Translations under genes and position numbers: made by a program
Origin: Phenylobacterium sp. Root1290
GTDB taxonomy: Bacteria; Pseudomonadota; Alphaproteobacteria; Caulobacterales; Caulobacteraceae
Length of the DNA: 64,000 nt
Direction of reading: 5' to 3'
Assembly (NCBI RefSeq): GCF_001425305.1
Contig: NZ_LMEE01000001.1
Location: 446,646-510,645 of the forward strand
Notes under the pieces: generated by a model
What the model saw: only the letters and a program-made list of their open reading frames with translations
The model's database searches: none
Told to the model about the DNA's origin: nothing
Shown: positions 1 through 8,630 of the stretch, in pieces
Numbering within the stretch: the first letter of the stretch is position 1
Layout: each line of letters starts with the position of its first letter

Positions 1-507
1 CTGATCGAGGAATTCGAGCAGCATGAGCAACCGACCGGCACGCGCGATGCGTTCCGAGACTACGGCCTGACGCTGAACCACAAGCATCTGCCGGAGATGG
101 CGGTCTATACGGGGCTGGAGAATGCGCCGTTGTTCTCGCCGGCGGTCGGCCGCTACGCGCAGGGCATGCTGGTGGAGGTCCCGCTGCATCTGAAGGGCCG
201 GTCCGTGAAGGACCTGCGCGACAGCTTGGCGGGCGCCTATGAGGGCGAGGCCTTCGTCCTGGTCGGTTCCGAGGCCGAGTGCGCGGAGCTTCAGGCGGCG
301 CGGGCCGGCGCGGCCGGCTACAACGCGGCGCTCGATCCGGAGGCGCTGAACGGCACCAACAAGATGAAGCTGTACGTCTTTGGCAACGAGAGCCGCGGCC
401 AGGCGCGGCTGATCGCAGTGCTGGACAACCTCGGCAAGGGCGCGTCGGGAGCGGCGGTTCAGAACCTGAACATCATGCTCGGTCTGCCCGAAGGCGAGGG
501 ACTGTGA
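1..507 (+). CDS. argC: N-acetyl-gamma-glutamyl-phosphate reductase, C-terminal part (5' end cut by window edge)
   Basis: The frame is open from base 1 to a TGA at 505-507, so 168 C-terminal residues are visible. ArgC reduces N-acetyl-glutamyl-5-phosphate to the semialdehyde with NADPH in cytosolic arginine synthesis. Recognition rests on the NHKHLPEM segment near visible residue 26 and the downstream G-x-NxLGKGASGAAVQN-type C-terminal motif with a terminal LNIMLGLPE, both typical of the short (about 310 residue) ArgC class. The catalytic cysteine and the NADP-binding Rossmann part lie outside the window. The stop overlaps the GTG start of the next gene by 4 bases, suggesting translational coupling. 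Confidence 0.93.
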   Translation: MIEEFEQHEQPTGTRDAFRDYGLTLNHKHLPEMAVYTGLENAPLFSPAVGRYAQGMLVEVPLHLKGRSVKDLRDSLAGAYEGEAFVLVGSEAECAELQAARAGAAGYNAALDPEALNGTNKMKLYVFGNESRGQARLIAVLDNLGKGASGAAVQNLNIMLGLPEGEGL

Positions 508-944
508 GCCTGCGCCGGGCCGTTCTCGCCGACTCAGCGGAAGTAGCCCGGCTGCATCGGCAGGTCATGCGCGTGTCGCTGCCGTATCTTCCGGAGCTTC
601 ATACGCCCGAGGAAGACCTGTGGTTCTTCAGCGAACACCTGTTCCGGGAGAACGAGGTTTGGGTAGGCGAGGCGGACGGTGAGATTGTCGGCTATATCGC
701 CTTCAAACCGGGCTGGATCAGCCATCTCTACATCCACCCCGATCACCAGGGGCGGGGCCTTGGCCCTGAACTGCTCGCCAAGGCGCTGGAGGACGGGACG
801 GCTCGGGAACTCTGGACCTTCCAGCAGAACGCGCGGGCGCGCCGCTTCTATGAGAAGCGCGGATTCAGCCTAGTGCGGCTCACCGACGGCGCGGACAACG
901 AGGAACAGACCCCCGACGCGCTCTACAGGTGGCCCGGCCGCTAG
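504..944 (+). CDS. GNAT family N-acetyltransferase
   Basis: A 146-residue cytosolic protein with a single GNAT fold. The acetyl-CoA pyrophosphate loop is visible as QGRGLG at residues 82-87, preceded by the beta-4 strand SHLYIHPD, and the C-terminal beta-alpha unit has NARARRFYEKRGF, the usual N-x-x-A-x-x-F-Y-x-x-x-G-F signature. I chose the GTG at 504 because it overlaps the argC stop (GTGA) and gives a protein starting directly at the first GNAT strand; the frame is open further upstream but only inside argC. The acceptor substrate cannot be read from sequence. Coupling to argC could hint at an amino-acid substrate, which is inference only. Confidence 0.9.
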   Translation: MSLRRAVLADSAEVARLHRQVMRVSLPYLPELHTPEEDLWFFSEHLFRENEVWVGEADGEIVGYIAFKPGWISHLYIHPDHQGRGLGPELLAKALEDGTARELWTFQQNARARRFYEKRGFSLVRLTDGADNEEQTPDALYRWPGR

Positions 945-983
945 GCTTGCATCCGCAGTCGGGAGAGCGCCGTATCTCCCGGC

Positions 984-1472
984 ATGAGCAAGATCGACAG
1001 ACGCGCCTTTCTGATGGGATCGGCCCTGGCTTTTGCGCCAGGGCTCGCAGGCGCGGCCACGGATCCCTATGCCGCCTCGCCGTGGCGTAAGCTTTCGGAC
1101 GCCGAGTGGCGCAAGCGCCTGGATACGCCGACCTACAACGTCCTTCGCAAGGAGGCGACGGAGATGGCCGGCACCAGTCCCCTGAACAAGGAAAAGCGCA
1201 AGGGGACCTATGTCTGCGCCGGTTGCGCGCTGCCGCTGTTCGTTTCGGATTGGAAGTTCGAGAGCGGGACCGGTTGGCCCAGCTTCTACACCGCCATCAA
1301 GGGCGCTATGGGCAAGAAGACCGACTTTGCGATCGGCGTGCCGCGGACGGAATATCACTGCGCCCGCTGCCTGGGGCATCAGGGGCATGTGTTCCCGGAC
1401 GGACCCCGTCCGACGGGCCTGCGATACTGCAACAACGGCGACGCATTGCGGTTCATTCCCGCCAAGGCGTGA
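984..1472 (+). CDS. msrB: Tat-exported peptide-methionine (R)-S-oxide reductase, MsrB family
   Basis: A 162-residue protein that reduces methionine-R-sulfoxide in proteins. Residues 1-25 form a twin-arginine signal (RRAFLMG, then a hydrophobic stretch ending AGA), so this copy should act in the periplasm. The SelR domain carries the zinc cysteines C78, C81, C126 and C129, the GTGWPSF motif, HVFPDGP, and the catalytic cysteine C149 in RYCNNGDAL. Canonical MsrB has RYCxNSxxL, so the residues after the catalytic cysteine differ slightly. A resolving cysteine in the usual middle position is not obvious. It stands 39 bases after the GNAT gene. Partners that would supply periplasmic electrons are not in the window. 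Confidence 0.92.
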   Translation: MSKIDRRAFLMGSALAFAPGLAGAATDPYAASPWRKLSDAEWRKRLDTPTYNVLRKEATEMAGTSPLNKEKRKGTYVCAGCALPLFVSDWKFESGTGWPSFYTAIKGAMGKKTDFAIGVPRTEYHCARCLGHQGHVFPDGPRPTGLRYCNNGDALRFIPAKA

Positions 1473-1529
1473 CGGGCCGCAGCAACCTTCCCAATAGCGC
1501 GCCAATCGGCAGGTATTAGGTCGAGGCGT

Positions 1530-2477
1530 CTAGGAACCTGCCGATGGTTGTAGCGCGGCGAGCACATGATCTACGCCGCGCAGCACTGCATCGGAGTGGG
1601 TGAGGCCCAGCAGCGTCGCGTGCCCGGCGTTGGGCTCGTTCTCGTAGTAGCCGGCGCGGGAGTTACGCTCCGGCGCGCGCCGCGCCTTGTTCCACCCCGC
1701 CATGAGCTCAGAATCGCCTGCCGTGATCACCGCCACCGGCCAGTCGGGGTTCAGCGGCACGGCCGCGGCCTGGGCGGCGCCTTGTGGCCAGACCATTACC
1801 TCGTCGGCGGCCGTGCGCGCATGGCGGCCCGAGACGAAGGCGTGGCGCTTTTCCGCCTGGCCCTGCGGCGGCAGGCCGATGCGGTCGCCCTTGTAGTAGG
1901 CGATCTTGGTCAATCCCAGGCTGCCGGCGATCGCGCTGGCCCGCGCCACCATCTGCACGCGGTCGAGGAACCGTTGCGCGTCCGGGCTCGCGGCCATTTC
2001 AGGCGTCGTCGCTTCCAGGAGAACGAGGCCGGCCACCTGCTCGGGGTGCTGGCCGGCGTAGAGGCGGATGTGCTGGCCGGCCATCGAATGGGCCATGAAC
2101 ACGAACGGCCCGATTTCTCCCGAGGCGGCGATGAGTTTGCCGAGATCCGCGGCGATTGCCGCGCTGTCGCGTGGCTTGGGCCCCGGATCGGAAAAGCCCA
2201 TGCCTGCGCGGTCATAGGCGCAGGAGCGAAGGCCCTTGGCCGCCAGACGTTGCTGGATGGCGGCGAAGTCGGCGGCCAGGCCCCAGGCGCCGGCCTCCAT
2301 CCAGATCACCGGCTGGTCGGTCTTGGGACCGGCGCAGACGAGCCGAAGCTTCCGGCCGCCGACATCGACGGATCGGCCGCTGGGCTCGAAGTGTCCCGAT
2401 AGCGCCACCAGCGCGAAGCCCGCGCCAACCCACAGGGCCAGCAGCGCCGCCAGCCCCAGCCCGATCGCCTTGATCAT
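1530..2477 (-). CDS. membrane-anchored alpha/beta-hydrolase
   Basis: A 315-residue protein with an N-terminal hydrophobic helix (about residues 5-27) that acts as a signal anchor, followed by an alpha/beta-hydrolase fold. The nucleophile elbow is HSMAG with S131; a downstream GDSELMAGW segment may give the acid and NAGHATLL the histidine. The oxyanion region EAGAWG and the CAYDRAGMGFSD motif are typical of the family. It starts 23 bases after the PHA synthase stop on the same strand, so the two are probably cotranscribed. A role in PHA or lipid-ester turnover is possible, but the family is too broad to name a substrate. Confidence 0.85.
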   Translation of the reverse strand: MIKAIGLGLAALLALWVGAGFALVALSGHFEPSGRSVDVGGRKLRLVCAGPKTDQPVIWMEAGAWGLAADFAAIQQRLAAKGLRSCAYDRAGMGFSDPGPKPRDSAAIAADLGKLIAASGEIGPFVFMAHSMAGQHIRLYAGQHPEQVAGLVLLEATTPEMAASPDAQRFLDRVQMVARASAIAGSLGLTKIAYYKGDRIGLPPQGQAEKRHAFVSGRHARTAADEVMVWPQGAAQAAAVPLNPDWPVAVITAGDSELMAGWNKARRAPERNSRAGYYENEPNAGHATLLGLTHSDAVLRGVDHVLAALQPSAGS

Positions 2478-2500
2478 CTCGCCCCCGAAAGCTCAGCCGC

Positions 2501-4450
2501 CTACGACTTCACCTTCACATAGGAGCCTGGCGCGTCCTCGATAGGGGTGAACTTGCCTTTGGCGGGATCGCGGGCGGGGACCAGACCGCCGGACTTGGCG
2601 CGCAGCCACTGCGCCCAGTGCGGCCACCAGGACCCGGGCGTTTCGACCGCGCCGCCCATCCATTGCTCGACCGACTCGGGCAGATCGCTGTTGGTCCAGT
2701 GCTGGTACTTGTTGGCCACCGGAGCGTTGATCACGCCGGCGATGTGGCCCGATCCGGCCAGGGTGAAGGTGACCGGCCCCCCGAACAGCCGCGCGCCGCG
2801 ATACACCGAACGCGCAGGAGCGATGTGATCCTCCTTGGAGGACTGCACATAGACGGGCGTCTTCACGTTTTTCAGGTCGAGCTGGACGTTATCGAGCACC
2901 AGCTCGCCCTTCGAGAGGGCGTTCTCGCCGTAGAACTTGCGCAGATAGAACAGGTGCAGCGCCTTGGGCATCCGGGTCTGGTCGGAGTTCCAGAACAGCA
3001 GGTCGAAGGGCTTGGGCTCCTTGCCCATCAGGTAGTTGTTCACGAAGAACGACCAGATCAGGTCATTGGCGCGCAACGAGTTGAAGGTCTCGGCCATGGC
3101 CTGGCCTGAGAGAACGCCGCCGGCGGCGTCCATCTGCTTCTCCAGGTCGCCCAGCCAGTCCTCGTTGGTGAACAGCAGCAGATCGCCGGCTTCGGCGAAG
3201 TCCTGCTGGGCGGCGAAGAAGGTCGCCGAAGATATGCGCTGGTCGTTCTTGGCGGCCATGTGCGCCAGGGACGAGGAGAGCAGGGTGCCGCCGATGCAGT
3301 AGCCGACGGTGTTCACGCGATCGACGCCAGCCTGGGACATCGCCGCCTCGGTGGCGGCGTAGATGCCCTGGTGCATGTAGTCCTCGAAGGTCTTGCCGGC
3401 GAGGGCGGGGTCCGGGTTGACCCAAGAGGCCACGAAGACCGTGAAGCCCTGGTCGGTCAGCCAGCGGATCATCGAGTTCTCTGGCCTCAGATCGAGGATG
3501 TAGAACTTGTTGATCCACGGCGGGAAGATCAGCAGCGGGATCTCGTGGACCTGCTCGGTCGTCGGATTGAACTGCAGGAGCTGCAGGATCTCGTTCTGGA
3601 AGACGACCTTGCCGGGCGCCGTGGCGACGTTCTCGCCGATCTTGAACATTTCGTAGTCGGTCTGGCTGATCGCCAGCTGACCGCCGCCGCGGGTCAGGTC
3701 GAGCGCGAAGTTCTCCATGCCCTTGACCAGCGACTCGCCGCGGCTGGCCATCGCCTCGCGCAGGGCCGCGGGGTTGGAGGCCAGGAAGTTGGACGGCGAG
3801 AAGGCGTCGGTGAGCATCTTCATGAAGAACTCGACGCGACGCTTGCTCATCGGGTCGGCGCCCTCGACCTCGGCGACGAGGCCGTTCAGCCAGTTCGAGG
3901 TCAGAAGGTACGATTGCTTGATGACGTCGAAGACGGGGTTCTCGGCCCAGTCCGGATCGTTGAAGCGCTTGTCGCCCTTTTCCGGGCGTACGATCGGCTC
4001 GACGCTTTCGCCTCCGGCGCGGCGGGCTGCGCTCTGCCAGAGTTCCAGGTAGCGCTGGAAGAGGTCGGCCTGGGCGCGCACCAGCCGGTCAGGCTGGGCG
4101 ATCAGGCGGCCCATGACGTCGGTGAGGGCCGGCGCCACGTGGAATGGGTCGGGTTGCAGGCCGGCAGGCCGTTCGGCCTGGCGCAGGGCCGCCTCGGCGA
4201 TCGCGCCCTGGGCGGTGAGGGCGGCGCGGGCCAGATTGGCTGACAATTTCTCGACGACGTCGCGCTGGTCGGCGCTCAGCTGCTCAAAGCTTGGCGCGGC
4301 GCCGGTCGGTGGCGGCGCGGCGGGGCCCGGCGCCGGTTCGGGCGCAGGCGGCGGGGACGACGCATGCTTGGGCTTGGCGGAGGCCTTCTCAGCCGCCTTC
4401 GCCTTTTTCTTGCTCTTGGCTTTCGGCGGCGCTGCGGCGTGATCGCTCAT
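2501..4450 (-). CDS. phaC: class I poly(3-hydroxyalkanoate) synthase PhaC with a Lys/Ala/Pro-rich N-terminal tail
   Basis: A 649-residue cytosolic enzyme that polymerises 3-hydroxyacyl-CoA into PHA granules. The lipase-like box is GYCIGG with nucleophile C385; the catalytic Asp is D541 (SSKEDHIAP) and the His is H569 (GSGHIAGVINAP). The PHA synthase N-terminal domain runs from about residue 55. I start at ATG 4450 because a GGGAGGAA ribosome site lies about 9 bases upstream; an in-frame GTG at 4468 lacks support. Residues 5-52 are an unusual lysine-rich then proline-rich tail, absent from the Cupriavidus enzyme as I know it. The downstream hydrolase is probably in the same operon; no phaA or phaB is nearby. 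Confidence 0.95.
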   Translation of the reverse strand: MSDHAAAPPKAKSKKKAKAAEKASAKPKHASSPPPAPEPAPGPAAPPPTGAAPSFEQLSADQRDVVEKLSANLARAALTAQGAIAEAALRQAERPAGLQPDPFHVAPALTDVMGRLIAQPDRLVRAQADLFQRYLELWQSAARRAGGESVEPIVRPEKGDKRFNDPDWAENPVFDVIKQSYLLTSNWLNGLVAEVEGADPMSKRRVEFFMKMLTDAFSPSNFLASNPAALREAMASRGESLVKGMENFALDLTRGGGQLAISQTDYEMFKIGENVATAPGKVVFQNEILQLLQFNPTTEQVHEIPLLIFPPWINKFYILDLRPENSMIRWLTDQGFTVFVASWVNPDPALAGKTFEDYMHQGIYAATEAAMSQAGVDRVNTVGYCIGGTLLSSSLAHMAAKNDQRISSATFFAAQQDFAEAGDLLLFTNEDWLGDLEKQMDAAGGVLSGQAMAETFNSLRANDLIWSFFVNNYLMGKEPKPFDLLFWNSDQTRMPKALHLFYLRKFYGENALSKGELVLDNVQLDLKNVKTPVYVQSSKEDHIAPARSVYRGARLFGGPVTFTLAGSGHIAGVINAPVANKYQHWTNSDLPESVEQWMGGAVETPGSWWPHWAQWLRAKSGGLVPARDPAKGKFTPIEDAPGSYVKVKS

Positions 4451-4542
4451 TGCCCGGGTTCCTCCCACCTTTGCATTCCTTTGGGACGAAGGTGCTCACG
4501 CTCTTCCGCCCGAGGCGATAGTGGCATAAGACCGGGAAGGAA

Positions 4543-5004
4543 ATGAACGCGCTGCTACGACTTTTTGCATGTTCGTCGCTCGGAGCCTCCGCTCGGGGGC
4601 TTTTGGGCTGCGCCGCGACGGCCGCGCTGCTGGCGGGTTGCGCCGGTAATCCCTTCGCCGAAGCGAAGGTCGACGCCAATTCTGCGGTCGCCGAGGACGT
4701 TGCGCGCATGGCGCATGAGTCGCGGGCCTTTCCGACCTTCGCCGACATTCCGCCGCCGCCCAGCGCGCAGCGGCCGTTGGCGTCATGGGGCCAGGCCGCC
4801 GACCAGTTGGAAGTCGCGCGCGCCAATGTCGAAACGGCGACGGCGCCGAGCACCTGGACGCTGACGGGCACGGAGCGCTTCGTCGCGCGCGCCCGCTCGC
4901 AGGTCGGGCCGGACATCGGACCGACCGAGTCCACCACGCCGTCGAGCGAGGCGTTCGCCAAGGAACTGCGGGAACGAGCTACCCCGCCTCCGTCGCCGAG
5001 GTAA
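4543..5004 (+). CDS. uncharacterised lipoprotein
   Basis: A 153-residue protein with a clear lipoprotein signal: a basic start, a hydrophobic stretch, and the lipobox LLAGC with C33 as the acylation site. The mature part is polar, with proline-rich patches (IPPPPSAQ near residue 70 and a TPPPSPR end) and no domain I recognise. GGAAGGAA precedes the ATG by a few bases. It is divergent from phaC across 92 bases, which should contain both promoters. Conservation beyond Caulobacterales is unknown to me; a coding assignment is supported by the signal peptide and ribosome site rather than by homology. Confidence 0.72.
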   Translation: MNALLRLFACSSLGASARGLLGCAATAALLAGCAGNPFAEAKVDANSAVAEDVARMAHESRAFPTFADIPPPPSAQRPLASWGQAADQLEVARANVETATAPSTWTLTGTERFVARARSQVGPDIGPTESTTPSSEAFAKELRERATPPPSPR

Positions 5005-5121
5005 AAGCGGCTGACGGGGGCATAAATAACCTTGAACCTGCTTGGCTGGCCTCGCCTCGGGGGCTATCCATGCGCGACTTCAGCTCCCCCACCGCCGCGG
5101 GCGTCGCGGCCAGAGCTCAAA

Positions 5122-6342
5122 ATGACTCCCGAATTCCACCGTATCCGCCGCCTTCCGCCGTACGTCTTTGAAGAGGTGAACCGCATCAAGGCGCGGCTTC
5201 GCGGCGAAGGTGTCGACATCATCGACTTCGGCATGGGCAATCCCGACATGCCGACGCCCAAGCACATCGTCGACAAAATGATCGAGACGGCGCGCGACCC
5301 GAAAGCGGGCCGCTACTCCGCCTCGAAGGGCATACCTGGCCTGCGCAAGGCGATGGCCGGCTACTACAAGAAGCGGTTCGACGTCGACCTGAACCCGGAC
5401 ACCGAAGTCATCGCGACGCTCGGTTCCAAGGAGGGCTTCGCCAACCTGGCCCAGGCCCTGACCGCGCCCGGCGACGTCGTGATCTGCCCGAACCCGGCGT
5501 ATCCGATCCACGCCTACGGCTTCATCATGGCCGGCGGCGTGATCCGCCACGTGCCCGCGCCGTCGCCGGAAGAGTATCTGGCCGGCATCAGCCGCGCCGT
5601 GAAACACTCCGCCCCGCCGCCCAGCGTCCTGATCCTGTCCTATCCGTCCAACCCGACCGCCCAATGGGTGGACCTCGACTTCTACAAGGAGGCGGTCGCC
5701 CTGGCGAAGAAGCACGAGATGCTCGTGCTGTCGGACATCGCCTATTCGGAGATCTACTTCGAAGACAATCCGCCGCCGTCGATCCTGCAGGTCGAGGGGG
5801 CCAAGGACATCGCGGTCGAGGTCAACTCGCTGTCGAAGACCTACGCCATGGCCGGCTGGCGCGTGGGCATGGTCGTCGGGAACGCGCGGATGTGCGCGGC
5901 GCTGGCGCGGGTTAAGTCCTATCTCGACTACGGCGCCTATACGCCGATCCAGGTTGCGGCGGCCGCCGCGATGAACGGGCCGCAGGACTGCGTCGATGAG
6001 ATCCGCGCGATCTACAAGGCGCGCCGCGACACCCTGGTGTCATCAATGAAGCGCGCGGGCTGGGACATCCCGCCGCCGCCCGCCTCGATGTTCGCCTGGG
6101 CTCCCTTGCCGGAGAAGTTCAAGGAGGCGGGCTCGATGCTGTTCGCCAAGCTTCTTATCGAGGAGGCCGGCGTGGCCGTGGCGCCCGGCGTGGCGTTCGG
6201 CGAATACGGCGAGGGCTATGTGCGTATCGGGCTCGTGGAGAACGAGCACCGGATCCGCCAAGCCGCGCGCAACGTGAAGAAATTCCTGGCCAACGCCGAC
6301 GAGATCCTCGGCAGGGCCCACAACACCATGGCGGCGCAATGA
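5122..6342 (+). CDS. class I/II PLP-dependent aminotransferase (AlaC / LL-DAP aminotransferase-like)
   Basis: A 406-residue fold-type I aminotransferase. Visible features are DFGMGNPDMPTP near residues 35-45, SYPSNPTAQ around 173-181 (PLP-contacting Asn), SDIAYSEIYF, and the Schiff-base lysine K239 in NSLSKTYAMAGWR. In enterobacteria the closest named relative is the glutamate-pyruvate aminotransferase AlaC; related plant and bacterial enzymes act on LL-diaminopimelate. I use ATG 5122, which starts the conserved MTPEFHRI segment; a longer frame from TTG 5032 adds low-complexity sequence. Its stop overlaps the homoserine dehydrogenase start by 4 bases, suggesting a link to the aspartate family. 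The exact substrate is not decided. Confidence 0.9.
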   Translation: MTPEFHRIRRLPPYVFEEVNRIKARLRGEGVDIIDFGMGNPDMPTPKHIVDKMIETARDPKAGRYSASKGIPGLRKAMAGYYKKRFDVDLNPDTEVIATLGSKEGFANLAQALTAPGDVVICPNPAYPIHAYGFIMAGGVIRHVPAPSPEEYLAGISRAVKHSAPPPSVLILSYPSNPTAQWVDLDFYKEAVALAKKHEMLVLSDIAYSEIYFEDNPPPSILQVEGAKDIAVEVNSLSKTYAMAGWRVGMVVGNARMCAALARVKSYLDYGAYTPIQVAAAAAMNGPQDCVDEIRAIYKARRDTLVSSMKRAGWDIPPPPASMFAWAPLPEKFKEAGSMLFAKLLIEEAGVAVAPGVAFGEYGEGYVRIGLVENEHRIRQAARNVKKFLANADEILGRAHNTMAAQ

Positions 6343-7628
6343 GTAAAACTGAGTGGCGGGTTGGCGTCGCGGGCCTGGGCACCGTCGGCGGCGGGCTGTT
6401 GAACTTCCTGTCTGACCGGCCGGGCTTCGCACCGGCCGGCGGCAAGGCCGTGGTGACCGGCGTGTCGGCGCGCTCGCGTTCGCGGCCGCGTCCGTTCGAC
6501 ATTTCGAACCTGCCCTGGTTCGACGATCCGGTCGAGTTGGCGAAGTCGCCGGACATCGACGTTTTCGTCGAACTGATCGGCGGCTCGGACGGTCCGGCGA
6601 AGGCCGCGGTGGAGGCGGCGCTGCACGCAGGCAAGCCGGTCGTCACCGCCAACAAGGCGCTGATCGCCGAGCACGGCGCCGAACTGGCGGCCCTGGCCGA
6701 GGCCAAAGGCGTGCCGCTGCTGTTCGAGGCCGCGGTGATGGGCGGCACCCCGGCCGTGAAGATGCTGCGCGAGGCGATGGTCGGCGACGACGTCAAGTCC
6801 GTGGCCGGCATCCTCAACGGCACCTGCAACTACATCCTCTCGGAAATGGACAGCGGCGGGCGTTCGTTCGCCGACGTCTTGGCCGAGGCCCAACGCCTGG
6901 GCTACGCCGAGTCCGACCCGACGATGGACGTCGGCGGTTTCGACGCCGCGCACAAGATCTCGATCCTGGCCGCCCTGGCCTTCGGCTGCGCGCCGAACTA
7001 CGCCGCGGCCGAGATCGAGGGGATCGACCAGGTCGCGCTGCTCGATATCCAGCTCGCCAAGGACCTTGGCTACAAGATCAAGCTGATCGCCTCGGCGAAC
7101 AGTTCGGACGACGGCGTGCTGGTCCGGGTCCATCCGACCCTGGTCGCCCAGAACCATCCGCTGGCCCAGGCGGGCGGCGCGCTCAACGCGCTGTTCATCG
7201 AGGGTACGCGGATCGGCCGCATCTTCATCCAGGGCCCGGGCGCCGGCTCGGGGCCGACCGCCGCCGCCGTGGCGGCCGACATCGCCGACGTGATGACGGG
7301 CGCCACCCGTCCGGTGTTCCAGGCGCCGGCCCAGTCGCTCAAGCCCTTCACGCCGGTCGATCCGGCCAAGAGCATGAGCCGGGCGTATCTGCGCTTCCTG
7401 GTGAAGGATGAGCCGGGCGTCATCGCTGCGGTGTCCGAAACCCTTGCCGAGGCGGGGGTCTCGATCGAGAGCTTCCTGCAAAAGCCGGTGGACAACGCCG
7501 AGGGCGTGCCGATCGTGCTGACGACGCACGCGGTGGCCGAGTCGGTGCTTACGGCGGCGATCGACCGCATCGCCAATCTATCGGCGGTGCTGGAAAGACC
7601 GCGCCTGCTGCGGATCGCCCGCATATAA
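6339..7628 (+). CDS. hom: homoserine dehydrogenase
   Basis: A 429-residue enzyme that reduces aspartate semialdehyde to homoserine for threonine and methionine synthesis. The N-terminal NAD(P)-binding motif is GLGTVGGG at residues 12-19; the catalytic domain shows NKALIAEHG, LNGTCNYIL and ESDPTMDVGGFDAAHK, the usual substrate-binding signature. From about residue 350 there is a C-terminal ACT domain (RFLVKDEPGVIAAVS), as in bacterial enzymes feedback-inhibited by threonine. The start ATG overlaps the aminotransferase stop (ATGA), so the pair is translationally coupled. glpX follows after 44 bases. Confidence 0.97.
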   Translation: MSKTEWRVGVAGLGTVGGGLLNFLSDRPGFAPAGGKAVVTGVSARSRSRPRPFDISNLPWFDDPVELAKSPDIDVFVELIGGSDGPAKAAVEAALHAGKPVVTANKALIAEHGAELAALAEAKGVPLLFEAAVMGGTPAVKMLREAMVGDDVKSVAGILNGTCNYILSEMDSGGRSFADVLAEAQRLGYAESDPTMDVGGFDAAHKISILAALAFGCAPNYAAAEIEGIDQVALLDIQLAKDLGYKIKLIASANSSDDGVLVRVHPTLVAQNHPLAQAGGALNALFIEGTRIGRIFIQGPGAGSGPTAAAVAADIADVMTGATRPVFQAPAQSLKPFTPVDPAKSMSRAYLRFLVKDEPGVIAAVSETLAEAGVSIESFLQKPVDNAEGVPIVLTTHAVAESVLTAAIDRIANLSAVLERPRLLRIARI

Positions 7629-7672
7629 GAATCCTACGACAGTCAGCGCCTCTCGAGCGCCGGGAGAGACAG

Positions 7673-8626
7673 ATGAGTTCGGAAAATCTGGATCGCGGTC
7701 TGGTCATGGATGCGGTCCGGGTGACGGAGATCGCTGCGATCGCCGCCTGGAAGCTGGTGGGGCGCGGTGACGAGAAGGCGGCCGACCAGGCCGCCGTCGA
7801 CGCCATGCGCACCGCCCTGAACGATCTCGACATCGACGGCGAGATCGTCATCGGCGAAGGCGAGCGCGACGAGGCCCCGATGCTCTACATCGGCGAGAAG
7901 GTCGGTCGGGGCAGCGGCCCGGCGATCGACATCGCGCTCGACCCGCTGGAAGGCACGACCCTGACCGCCAAGGCCCAGGCCAACGCGCTCGCGGTGATGG
8001 CATGGGCGCCGAAGGGCAGTCTGCTCAACGCCCCCGACACCTACATGGACAAGATCGCCTGTGGTCCGGGCTACCCGCCCGGCGTGATCGACCTGGACAA
8101 GACCCCGGCCGAGAACGTCAAGACGCTGGCAGAGGCCAAGGGCGTCGAGCTGTCCGAGATCACGGTCTGCGTTCTGGACCGCCCGCGTCACGCGGAGATC
8201 ATCGCCTCGGTCCGTTCGGTCGGCGCGCGGGTCTACCTGATCACCGACGGCGACGTCGCCGGCGTGATCAACACCGCCGACCCGACCACCGGCGTCGACC
8301 TCTATGTCGGCCAGGGCGGGGCGCCGGAGGGCGTGTTGGCCTGCGCGGCGCTGAAGTGCGTGGGCGGCCAGTTCCAGGGGCGCCTGGTGTTCCGCAATCA
8401 TGACGAAAAGGCGCGTGCGGCGCGGGTTGGGATCACCGACCTCGACAAGAAGTACGACCTGCACGAGATGGTCCGCGCCGACGCGATCTTCGCGGCGACC
8501 GGCGTCACCAACGGCGCGCTGCTGGACGGCGTGACGTACGAGGACGGCTTCGTCCACACCCACACCCTGGTCATGAACTCGTCCACCCGCACGGTGCGTG
8601 AAGTGCGGATGAAGCGGGCGGTCTAG
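7673..8626 (+). CDS. glpX: class II fructose-1,6-bisphosphatase
   Basis: A 317-residue GlpX-type phosphatase hydrolysing fructose-1,6-bisphosphate (in some lineages also sedoheptulose bisphosphate) in gluconeogenesis. Metal- and phosphate-site motifs are IGEGERDEAPML, DPLEGTT and the later GGAPEGVLA and YLITDGDVAG segments, all in the expected order. Length matches the family. GGGAGAG precedes the ATG. It lies between hom and recJ on the same strand with only 4 bases to the recJ start, so expression is probably joint. Confidence 0.96.
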   Translation: MSSENLDRGLVMDAVRVTEIAAIAAWKLVGRGDEKAADQAAVDAMRTALNDLDIDGEIVIGEGERDEAPMLYIGEKVGRGSGPAIDIALDPLEGTTLTAKAQANALAVMAWAPKGSLLNAPDTYMDKIACGPGYPPGVIDLDKTPAENVKTLAEAKGVELSEITVCVLDRPRHAEIIASVRSVGARVYLITDGDVAGVINTADPTTGVDLYVGQGGAPEGVLACAALKCVGGQFQGRLVFRNHDEKARAARVGITDLDKKYDLHEMVRADAIFAATGVTNGALLDGVTYEDGFVHTHTLVMNSSTRTVREVRMKRAV

Positions 8627-8630
8627 GACC

